Below are positions 31,718 through 43,930 of a stretch of DNA of 64,000 nt, one piece after another. Source of the DNA: Symsagittifera roscoffensis (Eukaryota; Xenacoelomorpha; Acoela; Convolutidae); contig NC_087065.1 of assembly GCF_963678635.1 (NCBI RefSeq), positions 34,837,807 through 34,901,806 on the forward strand, in the 5' to 3' direction. Made by a program: the position numbers and the translations under genes. The notes below the pieces were generated by a model. It did not search any database. It was not told the DNA's origin and saw only the letters and a list, made by a program, of their open reading frames with translations. Position 1 is the first letter of the stretch. Every line of letters starts with the position of its first letter.

Positions 31718-32957
31718 CGATAGTCCAGATGACGAAGCAGTTTTTCCCTTTCTTATAGATTCACTCGATGATAGAGGACAACATGATTTTTGCAAGAATT
31801 TTCTGGTAAATTTGTTTGAACCAGGAATCAGCCCATGCAAACAAGAATTCCCAGATTTAAAAATCAAAAGCCAAATTATTGAACATTATTTGAAAGACAT
31901 ATGTAATGTAACACAACAATATGGAATCTACACCATAGAATTCAGCACACCAAATACAGCCCATCGTAAATATGTAATTCAAGCAGACGATATTGAATTA
32001 GAATTTTTAAAAGTTTTCATAGAATATATCAAAAGCATACAATATCATAATTCACAAAGAGCAAACTCCATATTCACTAACGAAGTTTTTGCATTAATAT
32101 ATAATTATATATCTATATTAGAAAAAACAGAAGTTCAAAGTATCTCACCAACTGAAACATCCAGACATACAAAAGTACGAAATGAAATCACAGTATTTTC
32201 AACATTTCTACATATAATTCGCAAAAATCTCACTAAAGATGAAGTTTCACAACACACTAAACATGATTTACAAAAGATTTTAGCATGGTTTATAATAGAT
32301 TATTTCACCCACAATTTAGATTTATTTTCACAAGCAAGAAAAAATTTTAGACCTCAAAATACAAATGACGACACTGTTCTTTCAGAACAATCAGACAACG
32401 TTTGGGATCCTGAATGGTCTCATCATGCATTTCTAAATATCCCACAAGCTATCTCAAGTCAAGCAATAAGTACAATATCTTATCACAGAGATCATGTAAA
32501 AGTAATACCATTAACCATTGATGCAACACCATTGAATTATAATACATTTTTACCTGATACACGAAATAACAGTTTAAATTCGACCTTCATACATAATGAA
32601 AACCTTAATGGAACCAGAAACCTTACACAACAAGATATTCAAACACCATCACACTTCATAAATGAAGAAATCGTCAAAACAACAACAACTACACAACAGA
32701 GTATTTCACCAATACACCCCAATCTGACAACACCAAGAAATACAAATACATCACTAACACAAGTAACCTTACAATCAACTGTAAAACCTTCGGTTGCTCC
32801 AAAATATTCACATATGGATTATCAAACGTATAAACCAATGGCAATACCGTCAAAAACACGAAAACCATTCACAAGAAATACCTTTGCAGAACACAATTAT
32901 AATTACAATTACAAACCAAGAACAAACCAACCTCCCCGAAAAACACACAAAATTTAA
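31698..32957 (+). CDS. gag: gag N-terminal ORF (419 aa) of the plus-strand element
   Basis: An intact 419-codon frame starts MSHTQSDDSPDDEAV. The first half looks helical and globular (FLIDSLDDRGQHDF, FIEYIKSIQYHNSQRANS, ILAWFIIDYF). The second half is Thr/Asn/Ser/Pro-rich (TTTTTQQSISPIHPNL). Copy A keeps the QNSHRANS and TTQQSISPI blocks. It ends at 32957 and is followed by further Gln/Pro-rich fragments up to 33493, then by the capsid-like segment. It is probably the matrix-like N-terminal part of a long Gag, or a separate ORF upstream of the capsid. Confidence 0.65.
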   Translation: MSHTQSDDSPDDEAVFPFLIDSLDDRGQHDFCKNFLVNLFEPGISPCKQEFPDLKIKSQIIEHYLKDICNVTQQYGIYTIEFSTPNTAHRKYVIQADDIELEFLKVFIEYIKSIQYHNSQRANSIFTNEVFALIYNYISILEKTEVQSISPTETSRHTKVRNEITVFSTFLHIIRKNLTKDEVSQHTKHDLQKILAWFIIDYFTHNLDLFSQARKNFRPQNTNDDTVLSEQSDNVWDPEWSHHAFLNIPQAISSQAISTISYHRDHVKVIPLTIDATPLNYNTFLPDTRNNSLNSTFIHNENLNGTRNLTQQDIQTPSHFINEEIVKTTTTTQQSISPIHPNLTTPRNTNTSLTQVTLQSTVKPSVAPKYSHMDYQTYKPMAIPSKTRKPFTRNTFAEHNYNYNYKPRTNQPPRKTHKI

Positions 32958-33512
32958 ATCACGTATGTTCCCATTATTGGAATCTCCCAAAAACATCGAC
33001 CAATTCAGTAAATTTTCCAGATAATCCACAATCTACGCAGGATTATACTGAAAATTACCCATTCTTTCAACAAAATAAAAATAAACAACATACACCATAT
33101 AATACAAACTATTTATCATCTGATGAAGATGATTATCACCAACCAGATATTTTTGCACCATATACTACAGAATATCGCACACAGAGACCGTGACAATCTC
33201 AACCGTCTCAAAATATGAATGTTTACCCACAAAATCCAACAGATATACAAAATCCACAACAAATTCATATACAAAACCCATTTAACACAAAATCTTTTCA
33301 ACCAATACAACCACAAAATCCAAAGTCAATGCATTCTTATCAACCAACTCAAATGCAAAATGAAATACCGCTTCCATATTACCTTCAGCAACACGAAATA
33401 ACAAAAAATCAACTTTCAAATTTTTCGCAAATGCCAAATGCCACAGAATCACTACAGATGACAATGAATCCATACCTCATGGGTGGATCATAAATAACCT
33501 CCAATAAACCAC
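32958..33512 (+). pseudogene. gag linker, Gln/Pro-rich (degraded)
   Basis: It includes an open stretch 33215-33493 (92 codons) rich in Q, N and P (YPQNPTDIQNPQQIHIQNP), ending MNPYLMGGS just before the capsid region. It is separated from the upstream ORF by frame changes and stops. Confidence 0.45.
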
Positions 33513-34478
33513 TGATGGTATTCACAGGAACAGATCCTGAATACTCTGTAGAAGATTAACTAAATGCAGTAACAGCAAATTTAGTTTTAAATATAGGACC
33601 TGAACCAATTAATACGCCACTACATCAAAATTGAATACATAGACGCACAACACTAATACAAGCAACCCTAGATGGCGCAGCTCAAAAGTGGTTTTCAGTA
33701 TTATCTATAGAATTAAAATCAGACTGGAAAAGATTCACACAAGAATTTTCAAAAATGTTTGACTCTGAAAGAAACAAACAACACCAAAGAATTTTATGTA
33801 ATGAAATTCGTAGATTACCAAATGAAACTATCAAATAATTAGCAGTACGTATCAAAACACTAGTTCGAAAAGCATACTCACTTAATACACATGACTATAA
33901 TAGATCAAACTATCACAGATCAAACAATAATTATCAAAACAGATCACGAAATAATTCACAAAATCGAAACTCAAGTTACAATAATCGATATAGAAATTAT
34001 TCCCAGTCACCACACAGGAATAATAACCATTATCATGACTCTAAACATTGATACAGAAGTAGCACACCAAAACATCAAAGACATATTAATCAAGTGCAGA
34101 CAAATGAAGAAACAACATCAGATCCCCCAGGTATTGATGACACAGGAAGTAACGAACTACAACTAAATCATATAAATTGTGAATCGTCAGATACAGAAAG
34201 TGATACAGAAAAAACCATCTTTGTAAATATGATAACAGTCGAAAACGACTATGAACCTATCATATATGAACAACCTTTTACTTCACATATATATGAAAAT
34301 CAATTAGAACTCCTTCACAATTACTATATTGGACCCAGTGATACTACATAAACTACACAAGAAGTAAATGAAATTAACACGGTAATTAAACCCGATGAAA
34401 AAGATGAAACAAAATGCTCAAACATAAAATATATTTATCAAAATATACAAAAAGAACAACCCAGAGAAAAAATTTGGA
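33513..34478 (+). pseudogene. gag: gag capsid to protease linker, unit B (internally deleted)
   Basis: The capsid-like region matches unit C (FTGTDPEYSVED, LNIGPEPINTPLHQN, GAAQKWF, EIRRLPNETIK). It has stops at about 33558, 33633 and 33838. At about 33891 it jumps to sequence equal to unit C 43201, removing about 850 bases that in C hold the capsid C-terminus, the CCHC knuckle and most of the Arg/Asn/Ser-rich tail. An acidic linker (SSDTESDTEKT) remains at 34094-34351. Confidence 0.7.
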
Positions 34479-35400
34479 CAATTCTATTTCTCCTAGAAAG
34501 CCCAAGAAACAAAGAATTTCAACCAACAGATCTTGAAATTGATCTCAAAACATTACATCCAAAATTAACGCCACTTGAACCTCTAGTAAACTAGCAACAG
34601 CACAAGGATCAACATTAGTAAATTATGGAAAAATCCAATTATTCCTTCTCCTCACGAGAACAATGGAACAAAACAAAATTTTAAACAAACCGTTTAAACA
34701 AATATTTCATATTAATGATATTAAGCACAATATTATTGGCATACCATTTATATCTAAATATATACCAACAATTAACATCTTAAATAGTAAAATACTAATC
34801 AAAGATAAGTACACAAAAACAAAAAATACATCCTAACATTTTTCCAAAGATTAAACAAACAACCACCACTCATCTCAAAGTTTTACCCAATTTACAATCA
34901 ACAACGGAAACACCTGAAGTCACTATCAGGAAGTATATATAACTTTTCAATAAAACAAGTTCACCAGTATGATAAAAGTCAAAATAAACAACAACTTTTT
35001 ATGTCAGACTTCGAATTTAAACCTGTTCACAAATTTTTCAAAATCACGATCTCATCTATCAAATATTTGAAAAACACGAATTCCGACATCATTTCGTTAA
35101 ACGTGTATAACAATACACCATATCAAGTAACATTACCCATACTTTTAGTGACTTTTAGTGACTTTTAGAATGATGTGAAACAAATGCTACAATTTCACCT
35201 ATAAATGAAGTAGCCTACCGCGTTAATAATATACTCCAATTATTAGATATTTGCCAATCCACAATTCTTGACGAAGAATTATCCATAAATAATATAATAA
35301 GTAATGAAAAAAGAAACACATATTATTTCACAAAAACACCATATTTTAAACCAACATTCAAAATAACAAATTACACAAAAGAACAACAAAGTTTTTAACA
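34478..35400 (+). pseudogene. protease remnant and protease-RT linker, unit B
   Basis: The linker PFLLESPRNKEFQPTDLEID-type sequence is followed directly by sequence lying beyond the active site. The stretch encoding FLIDSGAEST in unit C (43848-43880) and about 30 more bases are missing, so protease activity is lost. Further blocks to 35400 match C 43905-44766, with stops. A short triple repeat of AGTGACTTTT lies at 35147-35168. Confidence 0.68.
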
Positions 35401-36290
35401 ATGTTTAATTTTGAACATTCGCAAATTACACAAACCGAATTTGATAAATTAGCAAAGCAACTGTTAAAATATTCAACAGTTTATGCAACATCAAAATTTG
35501 ACGTTGGAAAAATCAGTTCATCACTACATCTCCCATCAAAACCCGACGCAGTTTTCAAAAAACAAAGAGCCAGTAAAGTATCAATTCACTTACACGACAA
35601 AATAAATAGACTACTTGACATCCTAGAACAATACAAATTTATCTCACCAGTAAATAAGGAAGAACAACCAAAAGGTAACACTTTTATCAACCCTGTTATC
35701 AATCTAGCAAAAGGCGAATCACTTAAAATAGTTTTAGACGCTAGATATCTCAATTCACTAATTGATGAATCAAAATGCAATTGGCCTATTGAACCAATAC
35801 AAGTTATCTTTACAAAGATAAATGGAAAATACTTTACAACCGCAGATATGAATAGTGCATACAATAAAATGCCACTAGATGAACAATCACGACGTTTATA
35901 ACAATTTGTTATTGGAAATCAACAATATGAATTCAATCGCTTATTCTATGGAATATCCATAGGGTCAGCAGCTTTTTCAGCTTTAATGAGTAAAATTTTT
36001 TAGACCACTAATACTTAAGAAAAATGCAATTACCTATTTAGACGATTTTTTTATGCAATCAAAAACCAAAGAAGAGATGTTTACAGTTTTAGAACAGTAT
36101 CAAAAAATACTTCAGAACGAAAAACTGAAGGCCGCCCCCGATAAATCACACTTCTTTCTAACACGAGTTAAACTTTTGGGATATAATATTGAACGAAATA
36201 CTATCACTCCATTAAAATCACGCATTGAAGCTATTCAAAAACTTCACCACCAACAAACAAAAAGAAAATCCAAGAATTCCTTGGAATGTT
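35401..36290 (+). pseudogene. pol: reverse transcriptase, unit B (stop and frameshift)
   Basis: The open frame 35401-35901 begins MFNFEHSQ and contains RT motifs (VNKEEQPKGN, LKIVLDARYLNSLI, FTTADMNSAYNKMPLDEQ). It ends at a TAA where unit C reads on (QFVIGNQQYEFNRLF). A second break near 36003 precedes the catalytic YLDD (36035-36046), which is intact. The thumb region (LKAAPDKSHFFLTRVK) follows. Ty3-type RT by motif order. Confidence 0.82.
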
Positions 36291-37330
36291 AAATTTCTTA
36301 AGTAAATATGTTTATAAAATGCAATTATACTTAAGACCCTTCTATAATATCTTCAGACAACAAAATAATTTTGAATGGACCACTGAACATCAAACACGAT
36401 TTATAGAATTTAAAAAACTTTTAACTGAACAAATTTCAAATACAATTCCAGATCCAAATCAACCATTCTATGCAATAAGCGATGCTTCAAATTTTGGCAT
36501 CGGCGCAGCATTGCTACAATCACATAGTGCTACAAATAAAATGAACCTTATAACAACAAATTCACAATTATTCACTCAAGCAGAGCTACGACTCTCAACT
36601 CTAATGAGAGAATGTACAGCTATAATTTATACACTTACAGAATATGAATTTCTAATACTTGGATCAAAACATCCAACAGTTTTCTTCACAGATCATAAAC
36701 CAATTATTTTTCTCTTTACACAAAAGTCAAATCCAAATTATAGAGTTTATAGATTTCAACTAATTCTAATGAAATTTCCAAACTTGCATATAGTTTGAAC
36801 AGCAGGAAAAAATCTTGCGTTACCAGATACATTAAGACGAAATACGCCACCTGAATTACTCACACGAAGAACTACAGTTGAAATACCAAAAAATATAAAA
36901 TTTTACCTTGCAAAAGACGAAACATCACCCCGACTAGAATGCATATATGCAGTAAAAACTGACATTGAACAATCACAAATAAATAACCTACAACATTTTC
37001 CACTTTACCTAGATTGCCAAAATAATCACTACGAAGTTGATTTACTAGGAACATCAACTTTAAACCAATTCCATACTCACAATGGATAAAAAATAACACT
37101 CAACAAAAAAGAATAAAACACCACTAGCATAAAAAAGACCTTTTTCCATTAATTGAAAAAGAAAATTTAACCGACAAAATAAATTTATCAGGACCACAAA
37201 CAAATGATTCAAAATACACAGTAAATCAAGTTTTTGACCTCCTTGACCCACTTGACACAATACCCCTATCAAAACTAGAAATTGAAAATATTTTCTCCCC
37301 CCAACAGATAAAATTACACTTGAACTCTTA
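36286..37330 (+). pseudogene. pol: RNase H and connection, unit B
   Basis: The frame 36286-36798 carries FLSKYVYKMQLYLRPFYNIF (connection), then AISDASNFGIGAALLQ (first RNase H Asp) and ILGSKHPTVFFTDHKPI. A TGA at 36796-36798 replaces a Trp-like position. Degraded sequence to about 37330 (NTPPELLT-type) leads to integrase. Confidence 0.75.
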
Positions 37331-37374
37331 AAACAATATCAAAATCTCGACCCAGTAATTAAACAATTAAAATC

Positions 37375-38921
37375 ATGGCACAAATACAAACTAAGCCCGT
37401 AAAAGCAGATACATCAATTTTAGGAAATAAAACACTCCTCCGATATTTCCAAAAATTTAATAACACAGCAATTAATGAAAATACAGATCTTTTAAAATAT
37501 CAATTAAATGATTCTAAAGTTCCCTGTCTTCTTTTAAGTATGATATTAATAGCTTTTAACATCTCACATACACAAAATACTAAAGGACACTCCGGATCAG
37601 AGAAAACATACTCAAATTTTCCACAAAATTTTTATTTCCAAAATGCAGCAATTTGGATAAAAGTATTATGCAATGATTGTATAGTATGTCAATTAAACAA
37701 ACCTTACCCAAATCAAAAACAAACAGCACAAAAACAAGGTTTTGAAAGGGCAAAGTTTATATTTTAACCATCGCATTTCATTCGATACAAAAGGACCAAT
37801 TTCAAGATCCTCTGAAGGAAACTCCTACATTATGGTAATTGTTGACGCAATTACACATTATGTAGCACTCAACCCAGTACCACATTGTAACGCTTAGTAT
37901 GCCTACACGACGTTTTATGAACATTGGATAGCTAAATTCGGGTTACCCGAAATCTCAGTTACAGACAACGGTACAGAATTCATAAATAATGAAATCATCA
38001 CACTATGCCAGCCACTTATATAACATCAAACATAAACCACGTACATCTCATGCACCTTGGACAAACGGTTTAGTCGAAGGTATGAACCGTTCACTACAAG
38101 AATATCTCAGATGTATCATAAATGGAAATGATACAAAATACACAGAATGGTCAGCAGATGTAAAATTATTACCCTTAGCATATAATTCACAAATCACGAC
38201 AACCCTAGGAATGTCACCATACGAAATGGTTTTTAATCAAAAGCCACGTAAACCAATTATGTTTACAGCAAATTCCCATAAAAATGCACAAGGTTATTGC
38301 TAACCAAATAAAGACTCAATTTTTTATAAACTACCTTTACACACACATGATGAAAATCAATTTCATCACCCACATATTCTTAAATTAGCCTCCGGCACAC
38401 ACACCGAATGGATTTTAAAAAGAGATAAAAAACACAATGAAATTTACCAAAAAGTAACAAAGGAATTGTTACAAAGGCAAAATATTAACGACCAAATTAA
38501 TTCACGCTTTACATCAACCACAGATTTAAAAATTGGAACATTTGTCTTAATACCTAACTTTAATACACAAAAAGGAATTTCTAAAAATTTACAACCCCTT
38601 CGAAAAGGACCATACCAAATAATTGCCAAACCCACTGACGTAACGTATAAACTCACAGACTCGAATCAAAAGGAAATTGTTCAACATCGTAACAATCTAT
38701 TGCCCTACTATCCAAAAGAGTACGCGCTACGCAAATTAACTCAATTATATTCTTTCACAGGTTTAAAAGTTATTCAAAATCATTCACATACAGAAAAAGA
38801 AATAGATGATCAACACAACGTTCATCATGAAAAACAAAATCAAAAACAAATCACAACTCAAAACAATACAAAAACGCCAGACCCAAAAATACCTAAAAAA
38901 AAAGAAAAAATAAGAAAATGA
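37375..38921 (+). pseudogene. pol: integrase, unit B (nearly complete, frameshifted)
   Basis: The zinc-binding segment (ISHTQNTKGHSGSEKT with CNDCIVCQ) lies at about 37560-37690. The catalytic triad is readable: Asp in FDTKGP (37794-37796), Asp in VTDNGTEF (37964-37966) and Glu in GLVEGMNRSL (38076-38078). A stop at 37897 and a frameshift near 38010 break the frame. The last part (38466-38921) has LRKGPYQIIAKPTDVTYKL, a GPY/F-type module, and a Lys/Gln-rich tail. This is the only copy in the window with a mostly readable integrase of this family. Confidence 0.8.
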
Positions 38922-39616
38922 TTTTAAAAATTCTACCACAAGAACAAGTAGAAAATTCAAAACATAGATAATCATCACGACTTAGAAATCAACCACGTAA
39001 AAACTACAAAACATTCATCCCACAATCTAAAATAATAAAAAATTGCACCTCTGGATCATTTTGAACTTTCATTTTTCAAAATAACATGCTGACAAACACG
39101 CAACAATTCTAGTTCAGATTCAGCCAATAGGATTCACTTAAATCCGTCACCTTCTATATCTCTAACTCCAACCTATTAGCCGAATAATATTAAATTCCAG
39201 GCATATCTATAACTACAACTTTACAACCTCCAGGTCAAAAATAAGCAACCCGCTCAAACTTGACAACTAAAACAAACACCACCATAATAACACAACCCTC
39301 CCCTATCTAATAACGCAAAGATCAACAATATTTTCCCAACTCAGACCTCAAAAACCCTCCAACCAAAAATGGTAAATTAGCCTAAAGTAAAAAACGACCC
39401 TATTCATTTGGCCTAAAATACAAATATCTCAAAAATACCCCAGATCACCCGACAAATAAAAATAAAGCAAAAAAGACCTCCCGAACACCATAAAATTAGC
39501 CCCCAACAACTTTTCACAAAACTCAACCCACTTGTCAAAAAATCAATAAATAACTCAACCACACTTGAATCTCGCGTCAAACAAAAAAAATATTCGACAA
39601 AGAAGTCATTTCTTAA
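38922..39616 (+). other. post-integrase spacer, unit B
   Basis: Nothing coding is supported. It is nearly identical to 45990-46657 of unit C. Confidence 0.55.
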
Positions 39617-39856
39617 ATGCTCTTCTCTCGATCAGTCAATATCTTTAAAAATACAATGTTCAATATTTTCATAAATTTTTTCATACTACTCAAACTTTTA
39701 TTCATATTTCTATTTGATACTTTTGAAGCTTTTATAATCATTTTAACAATTTTTTGCAACATTTTTTGAATTTTCTACTCCCTATTTGAAATATATCTCC
39801 AACTTTCCCAAATCATTGACCATATTCACAGGTATGATAATCCAAAGTCTATTTAA
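39617..39856 (+). pseudogene. small hydrophobic ORF, unit B (one stop)
   Basis: Same frame as 46658-46897 in unit C, but with an in-frame TGA near 39767 where C reads a sense codon. It ends TAA immediately before ATG of ORF X at 39857. Confidence 0.5.
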
Positions 39857-41187
39857 ATGATACGAACAATTTTTAGTAGATCAGATATTTTTTTACTATT
39901 TGTAATTTTCATAACATTTTTATCATCCCTAATATTGACAATGTGCAAATGTATAAAAAAGGCAACAACCACATTCGCCTTAGCAATAATTCTTTTGATT
40001 CTTTTCATTGATGAATACTACAAAAAACATACATTTTTCCACTAGAAAAAATCAATCAGAATACTTTCAAAAATTGCTAACCAACAATCACAAAATCAGT
40101 CTTCACCGACATCATCCCAAGAAAACCCGACAATACCTACAACTACCCAAAACCCCCAAACATCCACACGAATTTCTTTCCAAGATGATCCATACACTTT
40201 TGAAGAACGACACGCTCGCTTATCCGAACCATTAGAACCAGTTTAACGACAGGCACCCCTAAGTGAACCAACATATAACTTGTACCCAACATTACCACAA
40301 GAATTAAGTAGAATAAAAAACATTAGTCAAAACCAAAATACAGTTGAAATAAATCGACAAATTATACAACCACGACGAAACAGAAGTTTTCAAACCCCCA
40401 GAGTTCATTTTGATATACCCCAATCACCAACACCAACTACTTCAGAAAACCCAAGTAGTACCTTACCAGAAACTCCCCCACTCCTTTCACAACGTAGCAC
40501 CTCAAGTATACCCTCAGATTACTTAGGTTCAACACCAACATCTGAAAAAATACGTGAAAATCCCTTTAACCCCCCAATCCCACAGCACGACTACCATATT
40601 GGACAACACACTCATATACACAAGGTGAACCAAACTTAGTAAACGACCCAATAGATATTTCTACGGATACAACAACATCATCATCACTACCAGAAACATT
40701 ATCACTACCGTCAACACCATCATTAAGCCAGATTTCACCGACGCGTTTCCCTTTAAATTTTCCAAATAACCTCGACGCTAGATATCGAGAACAATCATCA
40801 ACAAATATCCCTTTCCGATTAGATTGGAATACATTCATAGCACCCCCACTATTATTTGGACAACATCAAGATAGTAACCGACTCCACAATTGGGCGCTCA
40901 ATAGATTACAATATAGACAAGATATCCACGAAGATATTCGTGAACACAATATTCAAATACTCCAACAAAATAGTCTCCAATTGAAATTCGAAATCAAGAT
41001 CAAACTTGATAATATTGTTCAACATCCTTACCCATTAAATCCACCAAATATAAAAGCTCAATCGCTACCACCACCATTTATAACAACTGAAGTAATATAT
41101 AAATACGATAGATATACCAAAAACACAATTGGCTATATAACATTTTATAACCCATACTCAGGATTATTATACACATGTATATTCTAA
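39857..41187 (+). pseudogene. ORF X (membrane plus Pro/Thr-rich), unit B
   Basis: The N-terminus is a short frame with a transmembrane-like segment (IFLLFVIFITFLSSLILTMC) and a second one (FALAIILLILFI). After a TAG at 40043-40045 the same frame goes on as a Pro/Ser/Thr/Gln-rich region (YTFEERHARLSEPLEP; 40280-40639 with PRVHFDIPQSPTP). The last third lies in a different frame (TQGEPNLVNDPIDIS, RLDWNTF, YDRYTKNTIGYITFYNPYSG). It ends at 41187, overlapping the env start by 13 bases. Copies A and C show the same frame relations. The function is unknown. Confidence 0.55.
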
Positions 41188-41978
41188 AAATATTAACATT
41201 TCAACACATCTTTTTTCTAATACTTTCCGACCAGAACACAAATCCTTCTCCTCGCACAGGACCCCAGGATTTATTAGTAACACACTACGATTGTGAAGAA
41301 AACGAACAAAAAACACTACACAAATATGCAATAAATCAAGTATCACAATGCGAAACAGAACCACAAGCTATAGAAACTACAAATGTAATAGCAAAACTGT
41401 ATTCGAAAGCCCGAGCAACAACAGTCACAGGATATAAATTTACAGCAACATTTTCCGAAAAGAAAGTATATTGTTCACAAGTTTCAAACGGAAATAAAAA
41501 CCGACTTGATCACGAATCATTTTATCAAAGTAATATAGAACGACTTCTACATCTAAATCCAGATGATTTTAAAAACGAACTACTCAGACTAAACATCACA
41601 AGACATAAAAACACAGACGGAAAAATAGTAAACTTTCAAGTCTTTGCCGATTCTGCGCATCAACCAGAACTTGAACGATATCAAGGACATATAAAACTAG
41701 ACGAAAAATACGCTTACAACAGCGCACACGGAAGATGAACTTATGACATACACGATAAACACTGGATACCACACATTGAAATAAATAGTCCCTCAAATTG
41801 CAAAGCAGACACAAAAAATAAAGGATATCAAGAAATAATGTTTTTCGATTGGAAAATACAACTCGAAAAAGTACAACTCACACGAGATTTATCAGATAAC
41901 ACAATGATCTATCGAGGAATTAGATTACCTTGCAAAATTGAACAAGGTTATTATGACCCTACAACACGGACACAAGAA
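41175..41978 (+). pseudogene. env: env N-terminal part, unit B (truncated by duplication junction)
   Basis: ATG 41175, with a hydrophobic N-terminus (LTFQHIFFLILS) as a likely signal peptide. The ectodomain-like sequence has Cys in HYDCEEN, VSQCETE and KVYCSQV. A TGA at 41736-41738 replaces Trp-like TGG. The frame 41838-42158 continues env and passes without a stop into gag capsid sequence, creating an in-frame env-gag fusion at about 41977. Confidence 0.65.
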
Positions 41979-42877
41979 ACAGACCCCGAATATTCTGTAG
42001 AAGATTATCTAAATGCAGTAACAGCAAATTTAATTTTAAATATAGGACCTGAACCAATTAATACGCCACTACATCAAAATTGGATACATAGACGTACAGC
42101 ACTAATACAAACATCCCTAGTTGGCGCAGCTCAAAAATGGTTTCAGTATTACCCATAGAAATAAAATCAGACTGGAAAAGATTCACACAAGAATTTTCAA
42201 AAGTGTTTGACTCTGAAAGAAAGAAACAACACCAAAGAGTTTTATGTAATGAAATTCGCAGATTACCAAATGAAACAATTAAACAATTAGCAGTACGTAT
42301 CGAAACCCTAGTTCGAAAAGCATACTCACTTAATACACATGACTATAAGAACACAAAAATGACAGAAATTTTAATGATGAACTTAACACCTCAATTAAGG
42401 AAAATAGCGATAAAAAAGAGAGCATCTCATCCTTCCTCAATTCGAGAACCAGACTTAGATTTTCGAAAAATAGTAGATAAACTAGAACCAGCAGAAATCA
42501 CAATGAAACTCGAGGAAACAGAAAATCTAAAACTACAATATGTTAATCGAATTGAAACAAATACTACACATATAAATAACATACAGGAATCAGACACAGA
42601 ACTGATTGAAAAAATCACTGAAATACTAAATATCTACGAAAAACATCCAAACTTTAAAGGCAAACCACCTTTCAAAAATTGGTGTAATTATTGCCGACGA
42701 TACGGACACAGTATTTCCGAATGTAGACAAAAACAACAAGACAATCAGAATAAACCTCAAAAGCATAAAGAGCCAAATAAATCGTTCTATCAACACATGA
42801 AAAAAGACCAAAATCTACCAAACAAAAATATATATATAGTAATAACAGTTCAGGAAAACCACTTCCGAACAACATAA
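41978..42877 (+). pseudogene. gag: gag capsid and zinc knuckle, unit C (frameshifted)
   Basis: A capsid-like Retrotrans_gag region runs in frame from the env fusion to 42138, where one T is missing from a T run relative to unit B. It then continues from 42137 in the next frame (SDWKRFTQEFSK, NEIRRLPNETIKQLAVRIET, LTPQLRKIAIKKRASHP). A CCHC knuckle, CNYCRRYGHSISEC (CX2CX3GHX4C), lies near 42683-42724. The frame ends at TAA 42875 after an (AT)n run that shifts it away from the downstream tail. Confidence 0.75.
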
Positions 42878-43491
42878 ATTACACAAGGAATCTATCACCA
42901 TATAACTCAAGTTATAGAGGAAGATCACCCGAACGAAGAAATACACGAAATTCTTCACAAAAAAGATATAATCGATCGAATAGCCAAAATAACCAAAATA
43001 ACTATTCACGATCAAATTCCAATACACAATTTGTTTCTGGATCCAGTTCCCAATCAAACCCAAGGAATAGACACTATTCCAATTATCAATCACGAAACTC
43101 ATCATACAACAGAAATAGAAACTATTCACATAATAGAAATAGAAGTTATACAAACAATCGAAATCAGAACTACCCGAACAATCGATCAAGAAACAATTCA
43201 TATAATAGATCAAACTATCACAGATCAAACAATAATTATCAAAACAGATCACGAAATAATTCACAAAATCGAAACTCAATTTACAATAATCGATATAGAA
43301 ATTATTCTCAGTCACCACACAGGAATAATAACCATTATCATGATTCTAAACATCGATACAGAAGTAGCATACCAAAACATCAAAGACATATTAATCAAGT
43401 GCAGACAAATGAAGAAACAACATCAGACCCCCCAGGTATTGATGACACAGGAAGTAACGAACTACAACTAAATCATATAAATTGTGAATAG
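42833..43491 (+). pseudogene. gag: Arg/Asn/Ser/Tyr-rich gag tail, unit C
   Basis: In the frame containing 42877 there is a continuous open stretch to TAG 43489-43491. It encodes a low-complexity tail made of R, N, S, Y and Q (RGRSPERRNTRNSS, NRNRNYSHNRNRSYTNN, NNRYRNYSQSPHRNNN), followed by the acidic EETTSDPPGIDD linker. It is basic and presumably RNA-binding, immediately after the CCHC knuckle. It is separated from the knuckle frame only by a slip in the TATATATA run at about 42829-42838. Confidence 0.6.
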
Positions 43492-43779
43492 TCAGATACA
43501 GAAAGTGATACAGAAAATACCATCTCTGTAAATATGATAACAGTCGAAAACGACTATGAACCTATCATATATGAACAACCTTTTACTTCACATATAAAAT
43601 GAAAATCAATTAGAACTCCTTCACAATTACTATATTGGACCCAGTGATACTACACAAACTACACAAGAAGTAAACGAAATTAGCACGGTAATTAAACCCG
43701 ATGAAAAAGATGAAACACAATGCTCAAACACAAAACATATTTATCAAAATATACAAAAAGAACAACCCAGAGAAAAAAT

Positions 43780-43930
43780 TTGGACAATTCCATTTCTCTT
43801 AGAAAGCCCAAGAAACAAAGAATTTCAACCAACAGATCTTGAAATTGATTTTTTAATCGATTCAGGAGCAGAATCAACTATAATTAATATTATCCCACAT
43901 GGAATGAAATTAAAACATTACATCCAAAAT
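43780..43930 (+). pseudogene. retropepsin, unit C (short, stop)
   Basis: IPFLLESPRNKEFQ leads into LEIDFLIDSGAEST, with the D-S-G-A active site at about 43858-43870. A TAA at 43930 follows soon after HGMKLKHYIQN. It is the only plus-strand copy with the active site. Confidence 0.72.

Larger units (their letters stand above)
33531..41977 (+). repeat. tandem duplication unit B (about 8.4 kb)
   Basis: It is head-to-tail with unit C. Unit B starts in gag at CAGATCCTGAATACTCTG and ends in env just after TACAACACGGACACAAG. The matching gag sequence restarts at about 41979. A short microhomology (CACAAG/CACAGG plus AACA) lies at the junction. B and C are visibly close, with only scattered differences outside their deletions. 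Confidence 0.88.

Noticed and set aside
42815-43318. 167-codon minus-strand frame
   Set aside because: Shadow of the low-complexity gag tail, F/Y/C-rich with no homologue in copy A.
43031-43471. 146-codon frame rich in I, T, E and H
   Set aside because: It is the shifted reading of the Arg/Asn/Ser-rich gag tail; the repetitive codons create a long open alternative frame.
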